Positions 1 through 7,189 of a DNA stretch of 27,424 bases are shown one piece after another (position 1 is the stretch's first letter; each line of letters starts with the position of its first letter). Source of the stretch: a virus. The position numbers and the translations under genes are program-made. The notes beneath the pieces are model-generated. The model searched no databases. It was not told the DNA's origin and saw only the letters and a list, made by a program, of their open reading frames with translations. Location of the stretch: the IMG/VR virus record IMGVR_UViG_3300021962_000521, positions 1 to 27,424 of that record. One strand, written 5' to 3'.

Positions 1-210
1 TGCTTCTGCTTCTGGCTCGACAGTTGGTAGGTCACCAAAAAACTCAGGCTCAGGTTCAGCTTCTGCTTCTGCTTCTGGCTCGACAGTTGGTAGGTCACCA
101 AAGAACTCAGGCTCAGGTTCAGCTTCTGCTTCTGCTTCTGGCTCAACAGTTGGTAGGTCACCAAAGAACTCAGGCTCAGGCTCAGCTTCTGCTTCTGGCT
201 CAACAGTCGG
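1..210 (-). repeat. 63-bp tandem repeat encoding FFGDLPTVEPEAEA
   Basis: One 57-bp unit (210-154), two 63-bp units (153-91, 90-28) and a partial unit (27-1) lie in frame. Each 63-bp unit encodes PTVEPEAEAEAEPEPE then FFGDL. The array runs off the window, so the total number is unknown. Units are nearly identical, so the array is likely recent or homogenised. Confidence 0.9.
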
Positions 211-1905
211 CGTACCCGGAATAGGCGGCATCAAATCTACGCCGTCTGCGTCGGTCAAACTTATAGAGCCGTCATCCCCAACAACTATAGTATTGCCTTC
301 GTAGTCAGTATAAGTAGTGGCACCTGTGCCAGTTTGGTCGCCAGCTACTTCAAACCCAAAGTCTTTAACTACGTCTTTGACCGCAGGGGGTTCTGCGGCA
401 GGATTTAACGTTGCGTCAATATCACCTAAGATTTGGTCAAGCTGTTCATTAGCAGCCTCTAAGTCACCTCGGGGTATATTAAGTAGGGCGTCGTTAAATT
501 TACGGAATAATGCGTAATCGTCAGGGTCGTTGAGATTTAACGTTTTTCTAAGCGCAAATAAGTCGTCGTATGCAGCGTCTTTCTTGGCATTAATATCCGC
601 AGCGGTAAGGCCCGGTTCGGGGGTAGGAGCTTCAGGCTCAACAAGCTTAGCCAACGAGACTTCATCAATCTCAGATTCAGGGGCGGCTGTTGGCGCTGTA
701 GTGGGGCGTCGATCTTCTAACTGACTAAGAAAATCTTCTTCAGAAACCGTCGCAAGTTTCCCTCCGCTGGAAGTTAATTTGCTCGCAACATCTACGGCGT
801 CGTAATAGTTATACCCCTTGTCTTGCGCAATCTTCAACGCTTCATAGAAGTCAACAGTATTTTCATCGTAAATCCGTGCAGCTTCTTCTGCAGCGCGTCC
901 GGCGAGGTCTTCCCCCGTGGTTAGGACAAGGTTTTCATACTCAGGCGAAAGATTTTCGATGGTGCTGAGAAGATCGGTGCGGGTTTCCAATAAGTCATCG
1001 AATTGCGCACGTAGCCCCGGAGCGTCTTCAGTGCCGACGACAGGCTGGATCAAATCGTTATAGTCGTCAATGTAGCCCCGCAGCTCTGCAAGTTCTGTGT
1101 TGTATGTATCAGCGAGCTGCTCTTGATCGGGGTTAGCCGCTAGGTTGTTATAGATCCTCGTCAAATATTCTTGCTGCGGGTCAATAATCCGTTCTTTAAA
1201 ACTCTCTGCCTTATTAAGGTGGCGTTGAATTTCAGACTGCAGTTCGTTTGCTTCCTTATCCGCAGCCTTAAAACTATTGACCGCTGTTTGCATCCCCGAG
1301 CCAACAACAGTATTAGCGACAGAGTCGGCAATAGCTTGATCTATAGACTTACCGCTAAGGATGGCTTTAGTAGTCGCACCGATAGCGTTTGAAAGGATCT
1401 TTTGATCAAGCTGCTTGGTATCAAGATTTAGTTCAGAGCGAATTGCATTAGTAACGAGCCCTGTAACCCCACCCGTTACAGCCGCTTTAAGGATTCCGTC
1501 AAAGCCCTGACCTTTACCTGCGGCTACGGCTGCAGTAGCAGAAGCATTAGTGAGCACCGACTTTATAAGCGCTTGGTTTGCAGTGGACATCCCTTCGGAA
1601 ACACCACCAGCAACCTGCCCTCCGATATAAGACCCAGCCACACCAAGAGCAAAATCTTGCATCGAACCGCCCCGTAGAGCGGTGATCGCAGCGTTTGTAA
1701 TTACAGGGGGAACTCCTAGCGCAGTAAATCCAAGAGACGTGAGGGTGGGAAGGGGGTTTTTAATAACTGCTTCGACAGTCTTGCTCAACGACCCGCCGAT
1801 TTTCTCGGCAAGCCCCCCTACACTTTGAACGGCGTCTTCAAGAAACCCCCCTACCGTATCAACGGCACCCCGAGCCTCACGTTCTAGTTTTTGTAGCCAA
1901 CCCAT
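1..1905 (-). CDS. Candidate internal/ejection protein, C-terminus outside window
   Basis: The frame runs open for 635 codons from an ATG in a TAATG overlap (GGGGAGAG upstream) to the left edge. Residues 1-170 are Gly/Ala/Val-rich and membrane-active-looking (FLEDAVQSVGGLAEKIGGSL, VAGSYIGGQVAGGVSEGMST, LKAAVTGGVTGLVTNAIRS). About 210-330 is a charged coiled coil. About 330-470 is helical and acidic. Residues 566-635 are Glu/Pro/Ala repeats. Size, the Gly-zipper-like N-terminus and position after tail genes fit podovirus ejection proteins that enter the cell with DNA (P22 gp16/gp20-like role). No lytic transglycosylase motif is visible in this part. Confidence 0.7.
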   Translation of the reverse strand, partial: MGWLQKLEREARGAVDTVGGFLEDAVQSVGGLAEKIGGSLSKTVEAVIKNPLPTLTSLGFTALGVPPVITNAAITALRGGSMQDFALGVAGSYIGGQVAGGVSEGMSTANQALIKSVLTNASATAAVAAGKGQGFDGILKAAVTGGVTGLVTNAIRSELNLDTKQLDQKILSNAIGATTKAILSGKSIDQAIADSVANTVVGSGMQTAVNSFKAADKEANELQSEIQRHLNKAESFKERIIDPQQEYLTRIYNNLAANPDQEQLADTYNTELAELRGYIDDYNDLIQPVVGTEDAPGLRAQFDDLLETRTDLLSTIENLSPEYENLVLTTGEDLAGRAAEEAARIYDENTVDFYEALKIAQDKGYNYYDAVDVASKLTSSGGKLATVSEEDFLSQLEDRRPTTAPTAAPESEIDEVSLAKLVEPEAPTPEPGLTAADINAKKDAAYDDLFALRKTLNLNDPDDYALFRKFNDALLNIPRGDLEAANEQLDQILGDIDATLNPAAEPPAVKDVVKDFGFEVAGDQTGTGATTYTDYEGNTIVVGDDGSISLTDADGVDLMPPIPGTPTVEPEAEAEPEPEFFGDLPTVEPEAEAEAEPEPEFFGDLPTVEPEAEAEAEPEPEFFGDLPTVEPEAEA

Positions 1906-2189
1906 TACGCTCTCCCCGCGATTTGCAGGCCAGCGGCGTCGATTACCTTACGGAACTCGGCCATGATTTTTGGGGCACGGTTGGGCGGATCAGCGGTAAG
2001 AATGGTGTAAGTAACTTGATCGTTTGGAAGAAGCTTTAACCAGAACAGCGTGTTATAGACCCGCACCACACGGTGAGTATTAGCTTCTACAGTTTCAGCA
2101 ATTGCTGCATACACCCTACGCCAATCTACGTCACTACTACGTACTTCGGGATCACGCTTAACAATTTCTTGTGTGCTTAGTTCTTTCAT
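1905..2189 (-). CDS. Hypothetical tail-module protein (94 aa)
   Basis: The start is taken as the ATG at 2189, in an ATGA overlap with the previous gene; longer reading to 2222 is unlikely. The product has VDWRRVYAAIAETVEANTHR and VVRVYNTLFWLKLLPNDQVT, then PPNRAPKIMAEFRKVIDAAG. It looks like a small alpha/beta protein without membrane segments. TAATG overlaps the following long gene. I recall small relatives at this position in aquatic phages but no function. Confidence 0.75.
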   Translation of the reverse strand: MKELSTQEIVKRDPEVRSSDVDWRRVYAAIAETVEANTHRVVRVYNTLFWLKLLPNDQVTYTILTADPPNRAPKIMAEFRKVIDAAGLQIAGRA

Positions 2190-2842
2190 ACCGCGCTCAC
2201 AAAGGTAAGAGTGGCTACGCAAGACGGGATGGCGGGCATCGCAAATGGGGATGTCTGCGCAATGTCGGCTTCCATGGTGATCGCTGTGTTATTAACAGCG
2301 GCATACATAGATACGTAATCATCTGCCGCCAACTGCACATAAAAATTACACGCAGCGATAATGTACCCCGGAACCCCTCCGTGATTTGCAACCACATCAA
2401 ACTTACTGTTAGTCCCCGCCACATCTACGTTATTTATACGTAACCAAATCCACGCAGAGTGAATCTGCGTATCGGTGTTTTTAAATTGCACACTAAACTG
2501 ATAATTGTAGATACCGGGCACCGTTACAGTAATTCCGTTTGTACCGTCGTTAGTACAGGCTGACAAAAAATCGTTTTGGTCAAACGTAACTTCTGTAGGG
2601 GTGTTGACTGTAAATGTTTTATCAGTCGTGCGCTGAATCGCCGCGTAGGGGAAGTACAGGTTTGCCCCTCCGGGAGGGGCTGTTCCCAGCGGAGGGCTGA
2701 TAAGACTATTATAGGACTGCGTTAAGCGAGTATAGAAGAGCCGTTGGACATTGTTGAGTTGGTCTTGATACGGACGATCGTAATCAAGCGGCGCTTGGGG
2801 AAGCGCAGGAGGCGGAACTTTTTGAATAAACCCAGCGCTCAT
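2186..2842 (-). CDS. Jelly-roll-like tail tip protein candidate (218 aa)
   Basis: After a Pro-rich N-terminus (about 1-60) comes a domain with TFTVNTPTEVTFDQND, GITVTVPGIYNYQFSVQFKN, IHSAWIWLRINNVDVAG, and FYVQLAADDYVSMYAAVNN, ending SCVATLTFVSAV. This strand order, with GIYxYxFSVQF, resembles C1q/TNF-like jelly rolls used as knobs on phage needles and fibres (as on some P22 gp26-type needles). Position beside the gp10-like gene supports a tail-tip or needle knob. No coiled-coil needle is seen in it, so the exact role is inferred. Confidence 0.65.
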   Translation of the reverse strand: MSAGFIQKVPPPALPQAPLDYDRPYQDQLNNVQRLFYTRLTQSYNSLISPPLGTAPPGGANLYFPYAAIQRTTDKTFTVNTPTEVTFDQNDFLSACTNDGTNGITVTVPGIYNYQFSVQFKNTDTQIHSAWIWLRINNVDVAGTNSKFDVVANHGGVPGYIIAACNFYVQLAADDYVSMYAAVNNTAITMEADIAQTSPFAMPAIPSCVATLTFVSAV

Positions 2843-5190
2843 CGATTCCCATCCGGACGCATGTCAAACCTAGGGGCCCCCAACTGCCAAGTTACACCGA
2901 GCCCTGTGGATTCAACCTTAAACGCCAACTGACGCCCACGCACACGGGTATAGATCTGCCCCGTAAATTGCTCAACCGGTAGTGTAGCGGTCCTAGCTAC
3001 AGCGCGATAGCTTTGGTTAGCAACAGAATGGTTAGCATCAGTTGCGGTGTTTACTGAGTACCCAGAACCAGAGTTCTGCAAAGGCAGGAGATACATCGTT
3101 GCAGCAGGGGATGCGGCAGTAGAATTTGCAAACGTCATATCCGGCAGTACCCGCCAGATAAACATAAACTTGTGGCCGTCATCTAAGTCAAACTGAGCAG
3201 ACGTAATTGACGCAGTAATTGGCAGAGGTGTACCAGTAACGTTGTCGTCAACTCCCTGTTCGTGGTTTACGAGGTTGTTAGCATAGGTCGCTGCGATCGG
3301 GTAGTCCCGTACCCCCGAGTCGAGCCATGCTGTTCGCGCCATTGTGCCGTAGTACCAGACCCCCCGTCCGTTTTGGGCGTTGGGTTCCATGTAGTTAAAG
3401 ACGACGTAGCGATCAATAACCGTGGAATTTGCCGAACAGTAGAACCACCAGATTTCGTTGAAGCCTTCATTAGTACCGGCAAAGATTTGGCTGGCTTGCG
3501 CCAAGTTGATGTCTTCATAAATGAATCGTCGTAAGTCACAGTTTAGAGTCTGCACGCGTCCGTCGTACGCATAAAACTTATCATTCCCCATCCAATAAGA
3601 AACACCGTTAGCAAACGCCACCGCGTTTGAACTTATGATGGAAATGTTGTCCCCCATGATCTGAGAACCCCAAACATCAGGGGCCCCAAGATATTGAAGC
3701 GAATACAAAGCGGAATCTGTCCAGACCAAGACTTCTTGGCGGGACTGGAGTGCGGTGATGATTTCAGACCCTCGGGATAGCCGTAAAAAACTAGCTTGGT
3801 TTGTAGGCGAGGTAGACCAAACAAACGGATCTTCGTAATCTGACCAACGAATCAGAAGCGGGTCAAACGTAGCGCTAGCCTCAACCGTCGTACCCATTGC
3901 AAACACAAACCGATTGTCAGATACCAACAATACATTTTGCTTAGTGGGCACATCCGAAGCACCGGCATAGCTGGATAGCAGCTCCCCCCGCGAAAGGATA
4001 CGGTGAGTACCGGATTGAGCCCCAGAGGTATTAATTGCAGCGCCGCCTGCTGTGGCAGATAAATTAAACGTAGTACCCGTGGAGTTAATTACGTAATAGA
4101 TTGTGCCAACAGTCAACCCAGTCGGCAGTGCGCCATCGGTAATAAGTCGGATAGGGGTTCCGTTTGGTATTTCAACGCTAACTGTGCACACCGCAGGGGA
4201 TGCGATTGTGATAGAAACGCCCGGATCATAAGTACCTAACGTAGCATCCCAGTAATAGATTGGCCCGCCTTTGTAGCCGTAAACTAGGTCTTCTCCAAAG
4301 TTTTGCTGGTTCCAGATTCGCAGAGGCTCCAACGAAGAGCCGCCGATACCCCAACTGCCAGTACCCCACGTACTTGCGCCCCAGCCAGTAGAAGGTGTAA
4401 CCCCTGACGGGCCTACGCTAACTTGGTAGAGCGCACGGACTGTACCTCCGCCCGAAGCCGTCGTAGCGTTAGCCTTAGCCGTAACAGTATGCGTTCCACT
4501 TTGGGCTGAAGTAGCAGTGCTGATAGCCGCGCCGCCAGACGTAGCCGACAAACTGAACTCGTACCCAGACGCATTAACTACGTAGTAGGTAGTACCCGCA
4601 ACAAACGGAGACGGTAGAGTGCCGGTCGTAGACAGCGTAACTTCTACGCCGTTAGAGAACTTATTTTGGCTGGTCAATACCGCAGGGTTTGAAGAGGAGA
4701 TAACGACAGTTGCGGCGGTACTAATGGTGTAAGACGTAGTACTAACAAGCGTGAGCTGGTATTCGCCAAGTAGGGTGATCCCACCGATAGCGCTGCTACC
4801 ATAAAAACTTACGTAGTCTCCGTCCGAGTACCCGCCATTTGCATCGGTGACCGTTACCGTAGAGGAACCGCTGGTTGTAGCAAAAGGATTAGTAAGTGTG
4901 ACGGCGGCACGGATAGGAGTAACGTCGCTATAGCCACCACCCTGCTCAATATAAAACTTAAGGTTGGTGCCGACGCCTAGCAGCACCTGCGCCCCGAGAG
5001 TTACCCAACTCCATAAAGAACGGCAGGTACCAAGAAAAGTATTAGCGGAGATCCGTGCCCACCCACCAATCTTCTCAGGTGTGCCTTGCCGAAAACGAAT
5101 CTTGTCGCACTCATACCAACCACCTTCGTTGGTATACCGAGTGTTTTCGCGGTTGACTCCGGGTTTTAGAACTATTTTCTTAAGCGGCAT
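2839..5190 (-). CDS. Tail stabilisation protein, P22 gp10-like, with inserted beta modules
   Basis: The 783-aa protein opens MPLKKIVLKPGVNRENTRYT and NEGGWYECDKIRFRQGTPEK, a mark of the gp10-like family in aquatic podoviruses; gp10-type proteins plug the DNA channel below gp4. The core beta-propeller-like part includes RIWNQQNFGEDLVYGYKGGP, QEVLVWTDSALYSLQYLG and EIWWFYCSANSTVIDRYVVF. Three beta modules interrupt it: about 100-160 (GDYVSFYGSSAIGG), 165-243 and 327-400, the last two sharing YYVxNxxGxxFxLSATxGGA and QSGTH. A Gly/Trp patch (TGWGASTWGTGSWGIGG) lies at 268-284. Its TGA overlaps the next ATG. Confidence 0.85.
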   Translation of the reverse strand: MPLKKIVLKPGVNRENTRYTNEGGWYECDKIRFRQGTPEKIGGWARISANTFLGTCRSLWSWVTLGAQVLLGVGTNLKFYIEQGGGYSDVTPIRAAVTLTNPFATTSGSSTVTVTDANGGYSDGDYVSFYGSSAIGGITLLGEYQLTLVSTTSYTISTAATVVISSSNPAVLTSQNKFSNGVEVTLSTTGTLPSPFVAGTTYYVVNASGYEFSLSATSGGAAISTATSAQSGTHTVTAKANATTASGGGTVRALYQVSVGPSGVTPSTGWGASTWGTGSWGIGGSSLEPLRIWNQQNFGEDLVYGYKGGPIYYWDATLGTYDPGVSITIASPAVCTVSVEIPNGTPIRLITDGALPTGLTVGTIYYVINSTGTTFNLSATAGGAAINTSGAQSGTHRILSRGELLSSYAGASDVPTKQNVLLVSDNRFVFAMGTTVEASATFDPLLIRWSDYEDPFVWSTSPTNQASFLRLSRGSEIITALQSRQEVLVWTDSALYSLQYLGAPDVWGSQIMGDNISIISSNAVAFANGVSYWMGNDKFYAYDGRVQTLNCDLRRFIYEDINLAQASQIFAGTNEGFNEIWWFYCSANSTVIDRYVVFNYMEPNAQNGRGVWYYGTMARTAWLDSGVRDYPIAATYANNLVNHEQGVDDNVTGTPLPITASITSAQFDLDDGHKFMFIWRVLPDMTFANSTAASPAATMYLLPLQNSGSGYSVNTATDANHSVANQSYRAVARTATLPVEQFTGQIYTRVRGRQLAFKVESTGLGVTWQLGAPRFDMRPDGNR

Positions 5191-5194
5191 ACCG

Positions 5195-5665
5195 CTACCC
5201 TTTCAAATACAACGCGCGTTCATCGTTTCTACGAGTGACCAATCCGGGCATAACTTTACCCGCCGCTAAGTTCCACTTCAAGAACTCGTCGGCTGCACCT
5301 TCAAAGTCGCCCCGGTTGTGCTTCATACGTAGTGTTGAGTTCTGTAAATTACCTAGTCCAACGTTGAAAGCGAACGAAGTGAGTGCCAGATGGCGAAAGC
5401 TAAGCTCATCCACAGTACATAGTCGGCGTACCCCGACCAGAAACCGCGCCAGATCTTGGAGAAGAAGGCTGTCAACTTCCCCATCGGTCAGTCTCCGATT
5501 CCAACCTGCCGGTATAGGTAGCTCAAGTCGTCGATCAAACGGAACGCTAATGTGGTGAGGATCGATAACGTGACCAACACCGACAGTCCACAGACGAGCA
5601 GGGCAACGGTAAGGCTCATGCTTGACTCCCTCATGATGCCGAAGCATCTTGATTAGATCGTTCAC
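5195..5665 (-). CDS. Endolysin, GH24 lysozyme
   Basis: The 156-aa enzyme cuts peptidoglycan beta-1,4 bonds between MurNAc and GlcNAc. The catalytic triad has the form E-(8)-D/C-(5)-T: Glu12, Cys21 and Thr27 in HHEGVKHEPYRCPARLWTVG. GVGHVIDP and ALTSFAFNVGLGNLQNSTL are further family marks. There is no signal peptide or SAR helix, so release should need a holin, which is encoded just upstream. It ends 4 bases before the gp10-like gene. Length fits phage GH24 enzymes. The use of Cys at the Asp position is known in lambdoid-type lysozymes. Confidence 0.92.
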   Translation of the reverse strand: MNDLIKMLRHHEGVKHEPYRCPARLWTVGVGHVIDPHHISVPFDRRLELPIPAGWNRRLTDGEVDSLLLQDLARFLVGVRRLCTVDELSFRHLALTSFAFNVGLGNLQNSTLRMKHNRGDFEGAADEFLKWNLAAGKVMPGLVTRRNDERALYLKG

Positions 5666-6168
5666 TTTTTGCTAAACGCTTGAGATCCAAACCAGAAGCT
5701 GATGATCGACGCCCAGATGATCTGTGTGTCCGCATCCCAGAGATTGGCGATTACAGTTTCAAACGGGGTACCGATCTTCCAAGCGTAGGCTGCACCGAAC
5801 ATATTGATAAAGCACAGCAGTGCAAACATGCCATAAGTAATCACGGGGCGTACAAGCGCACGAGCGTTAATGACCCACCTCGATGCACCTTCACCGATAG
5901 CAATGTCGTGAGCGTATAGAGCCTGCTTTTCTTGTAGCGCAATCTGCTGAGTCGAGACTTCAGCGTTGATCGTCAGTTGGTCGGTACGGATCTCTTCAAC
6001 CCTTGCCTGAGCCTCAAACCCAGCCTTACGCAGCTCAAGCTCCCGTTCGATCTGCATCTGGGCAAGAGCGATCTCGTGCTTCTTGTCGGACTTGTCTTGG
6101 AAGAAGTCGAGGAGCTTAGGTAAGCCACCAGCTAGAAAAGAGAGCAGGGTAGTGAGTAGAGTAATCAT
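5662..6168 (-). CDS. Holin-like protein, three membrane segments
   Basis: The 168-aa product has a hydrophobic N-terminus (about 1-22), a charged coiled coil (about 28-90, LAQMQIERELELRKAGFEAQ), a membrane helix near 108-129 with RPVITYGMFALLCFINMFGA, and one near 148-162 with IIWASIISFWFGSQAFSKK. This order, with RPVITY and the final FWFG, resembles the 3TM gene-transfer-release holin family (GTA_holin_3TM). Direct overlap (ATGA) with the lysozyme gene supports a holin role: letting the soluble endolysin through the inner membrane. The match is by pattern only. Confidence 0.75.
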   Translation of the reverse strand: MITLLTTLLSFLAGGLPKLLDFFQDKSDKKHEIALAQMQIERELELRKAGFEAQARVEEIRTDQLTINAEVSTQQIALQEKQALYAHDIAIGEGASRWVINARALVRPVITYGMFALLCFINMFGAAYAWKIGTPFETVIANLWDADTQIIWASIISFWFGSQAFSKK

Positions 6169-6239
6169 TTAGCAATCTCCGCAAGGGCAAGCATTAGAAC
6201 CGCCGCTAACAAAACTATGATGCCGAAGATGTAGTTCAT
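6165..6239 (-). CDS. 24-aa hydrophobic membrane peptide, doubly coupled
   Basis: The ATG at 6239 overlaps the previous TGA by 4 bases (ATGA), and its own TGA overlaps the next ATG by 4 bases (ATGA). It encodes 24 residues, from MNYIFGIIVLLAAVLMLALA to a short EIAK end, almost all one transmembrane helix. Both overlaps fit a translated gene between the signal-anchored protein and the holin-like protein. Single-helix peptides are known among phage lysis regulators and pinholin-type proteins; this one matches none I know by sequence. Confidence 0.65.
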   Translation of the reverse strand: MNYIFGIIVLLAAVLMLALAEIAK

Positions 6240-6685
6240 TTTAGGTTAAAAGTCAGGTTCTTGTGCCTTGGGTAAGTTACTACTTTCTCCCCCTCTGGGC
6301 ATTTGTACTTGATCGTAGCCAGCAGAGTAGCTTTCCCCGGCGCAGGGGTTTCTTTTAACGTCAAAAAATAAGTGAACGTATCTACTTCTGGGCCCGCCGG
6401 GCCAGAAAATTTAGGGTTAGAAGACACAGCCTCTAAAACTACGCCTTTCCCATCTCGAATAGCCGGAACAAAAGATTCGACTGAACAATCATCCCGCTTT
6501 TTGATACGAGCAACTGTTACCGAGATTGGCTCACCAATACTGGCAGGCTCAATTTGAAAGTGTTCTGGTACCCATTCGATGATGGCTCTATCCATCCACC
6601 CCAACTTATCAAACAGCGTATACCCGCCGCCCAATGCAGCAACACTAGCTGCTACCGCACCGATTGCCTTATGAATGTCGATCAT
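6236..6685 (-). CDS. Signal-anchored envelope protein (149 aa)
   Basis: The ATG at 6685 overlaps the previous TGA by 4 bases; the GTG at 6694 is less likely. A hydrophobic segment near 8-26 (AIGAVAASVAALGGGYTLFD) would anchor it in the inner membrane. The rest looks like a beta-sandwich on the periplasmic side: ISVTVARIKKRDDCSVESFV, GVVLEAVSSNPKFSG, DTFTYFLTLKE and KATLLATIKYKCPEG. Cys67 and Cys129 could form a disulfide there. No lipobox is seen, so it is not an o-spanin. A role in lysis or superinfection is inference. Confidence 0.65.
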   Translation of the reverse strand: MIDIHKAIGAVAASVAALGGGYTLFDKLGWMDRAIIEWVPEHFQIEPASIGEPISVTVARIKKRDDCSVESFVPAIRDGKGVVLEAVSSNPKFSGPAGPEVDTFTYFLTLKETPAPGKATLLATIKYKCPEGEKVVTYPRHKNLTFNLK

Positions 6686-7188
6686 TTCGGCCACCGCTCA
6701 ACAATGAAGGCAATGATATGGAACAGGATAATCCCGCCTGTGCCCACTATAACCGCAATGAAGATGGCGTCTGAAGTGTTCCTGATGAACTTCTTCCGGC
6801 GTCTGATCTGCTCGTACACCATCTTCTCCCGCTGCTCCTTAATACGTCGTCGCATGTGGGTGAACTCAATATAGCCGTCTCGACCAAGATGCTGCAACGG
6901 TCCGTAGTGAAACCAGTTGTACAGCGTCTTTTCCATCTCGCGGATTTTCACCTGAGCCGCGTACTCATCAAATGCTTCGGCCGTAGCAGACTTAGCAAAA
7001 ACGATCCGACCAAAGAGGGGTGGTCTAGCTTGCGCTCCGTTCATCCACTCCTGTAAATCACTGACTGCACTTGCCCACTTACCTAACTGGCCGAAGACAT
7101 CTTCTGCCTCACGACCCAACTCAACGGCTTTTTTTAGGCCATTAAAGACCGCCGTAGCGGTCGCCAGAAGGGTAACGGGGTCAAGCAT
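6682..7188 (-). CDS. C-tail-anchored membrane protein of lysis region (168 aa)
   Basis: The ATG at 7188 comes one base after the fibre TGA (TGAAATG); a TTG at 7206 is the alternative. The protein starts MLDPVTLLATATAVFNGLKK, has a helical, charged centre (about 75-137, with HMRRRIKEQREKMVYEQIRR) and a single strong transmembrane segment near 141-163 (AIFIAVIVGTGGIILFHIIA). Orientation by the Arg/Lys cluster suggests a cytoplasmic N-terminus. I recall unnamed relatives starting MLDPVT in phages. A lysis or superinfection role is possible from its neighbours. It is not a recognised holin. Confidence 0.7.
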   Translation of the reverse strand: MLDPVTLLATATAVFNGLKKAVELGREAEDVFGQLGKWASAVSDLQEWMNGAQARPPLFGRIVFAKSATAEAFDEYAAQVKIREMEKTLYNWFHYGPLQHLGRDGYIEFTHMRRRIKEQREKMVYEQIRRRKKFIRNTSDAIFIAVIVGTGGIILFHIIAFIVERWPK

Positions 7189-7189
7189 T

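Noticed and set aside
1-210. CRISPR-like regular repeats
   Set aside because: The units are contiguous, in frame in a long gene and have no spacers, so they are a coding tandem repeat.
24-1392. Short plus-strand ORFs at the left end
   Set aside because: The minus strand carries one unbroken frame of 635 codons there with coupled start; the plus-strand frames are shadows.
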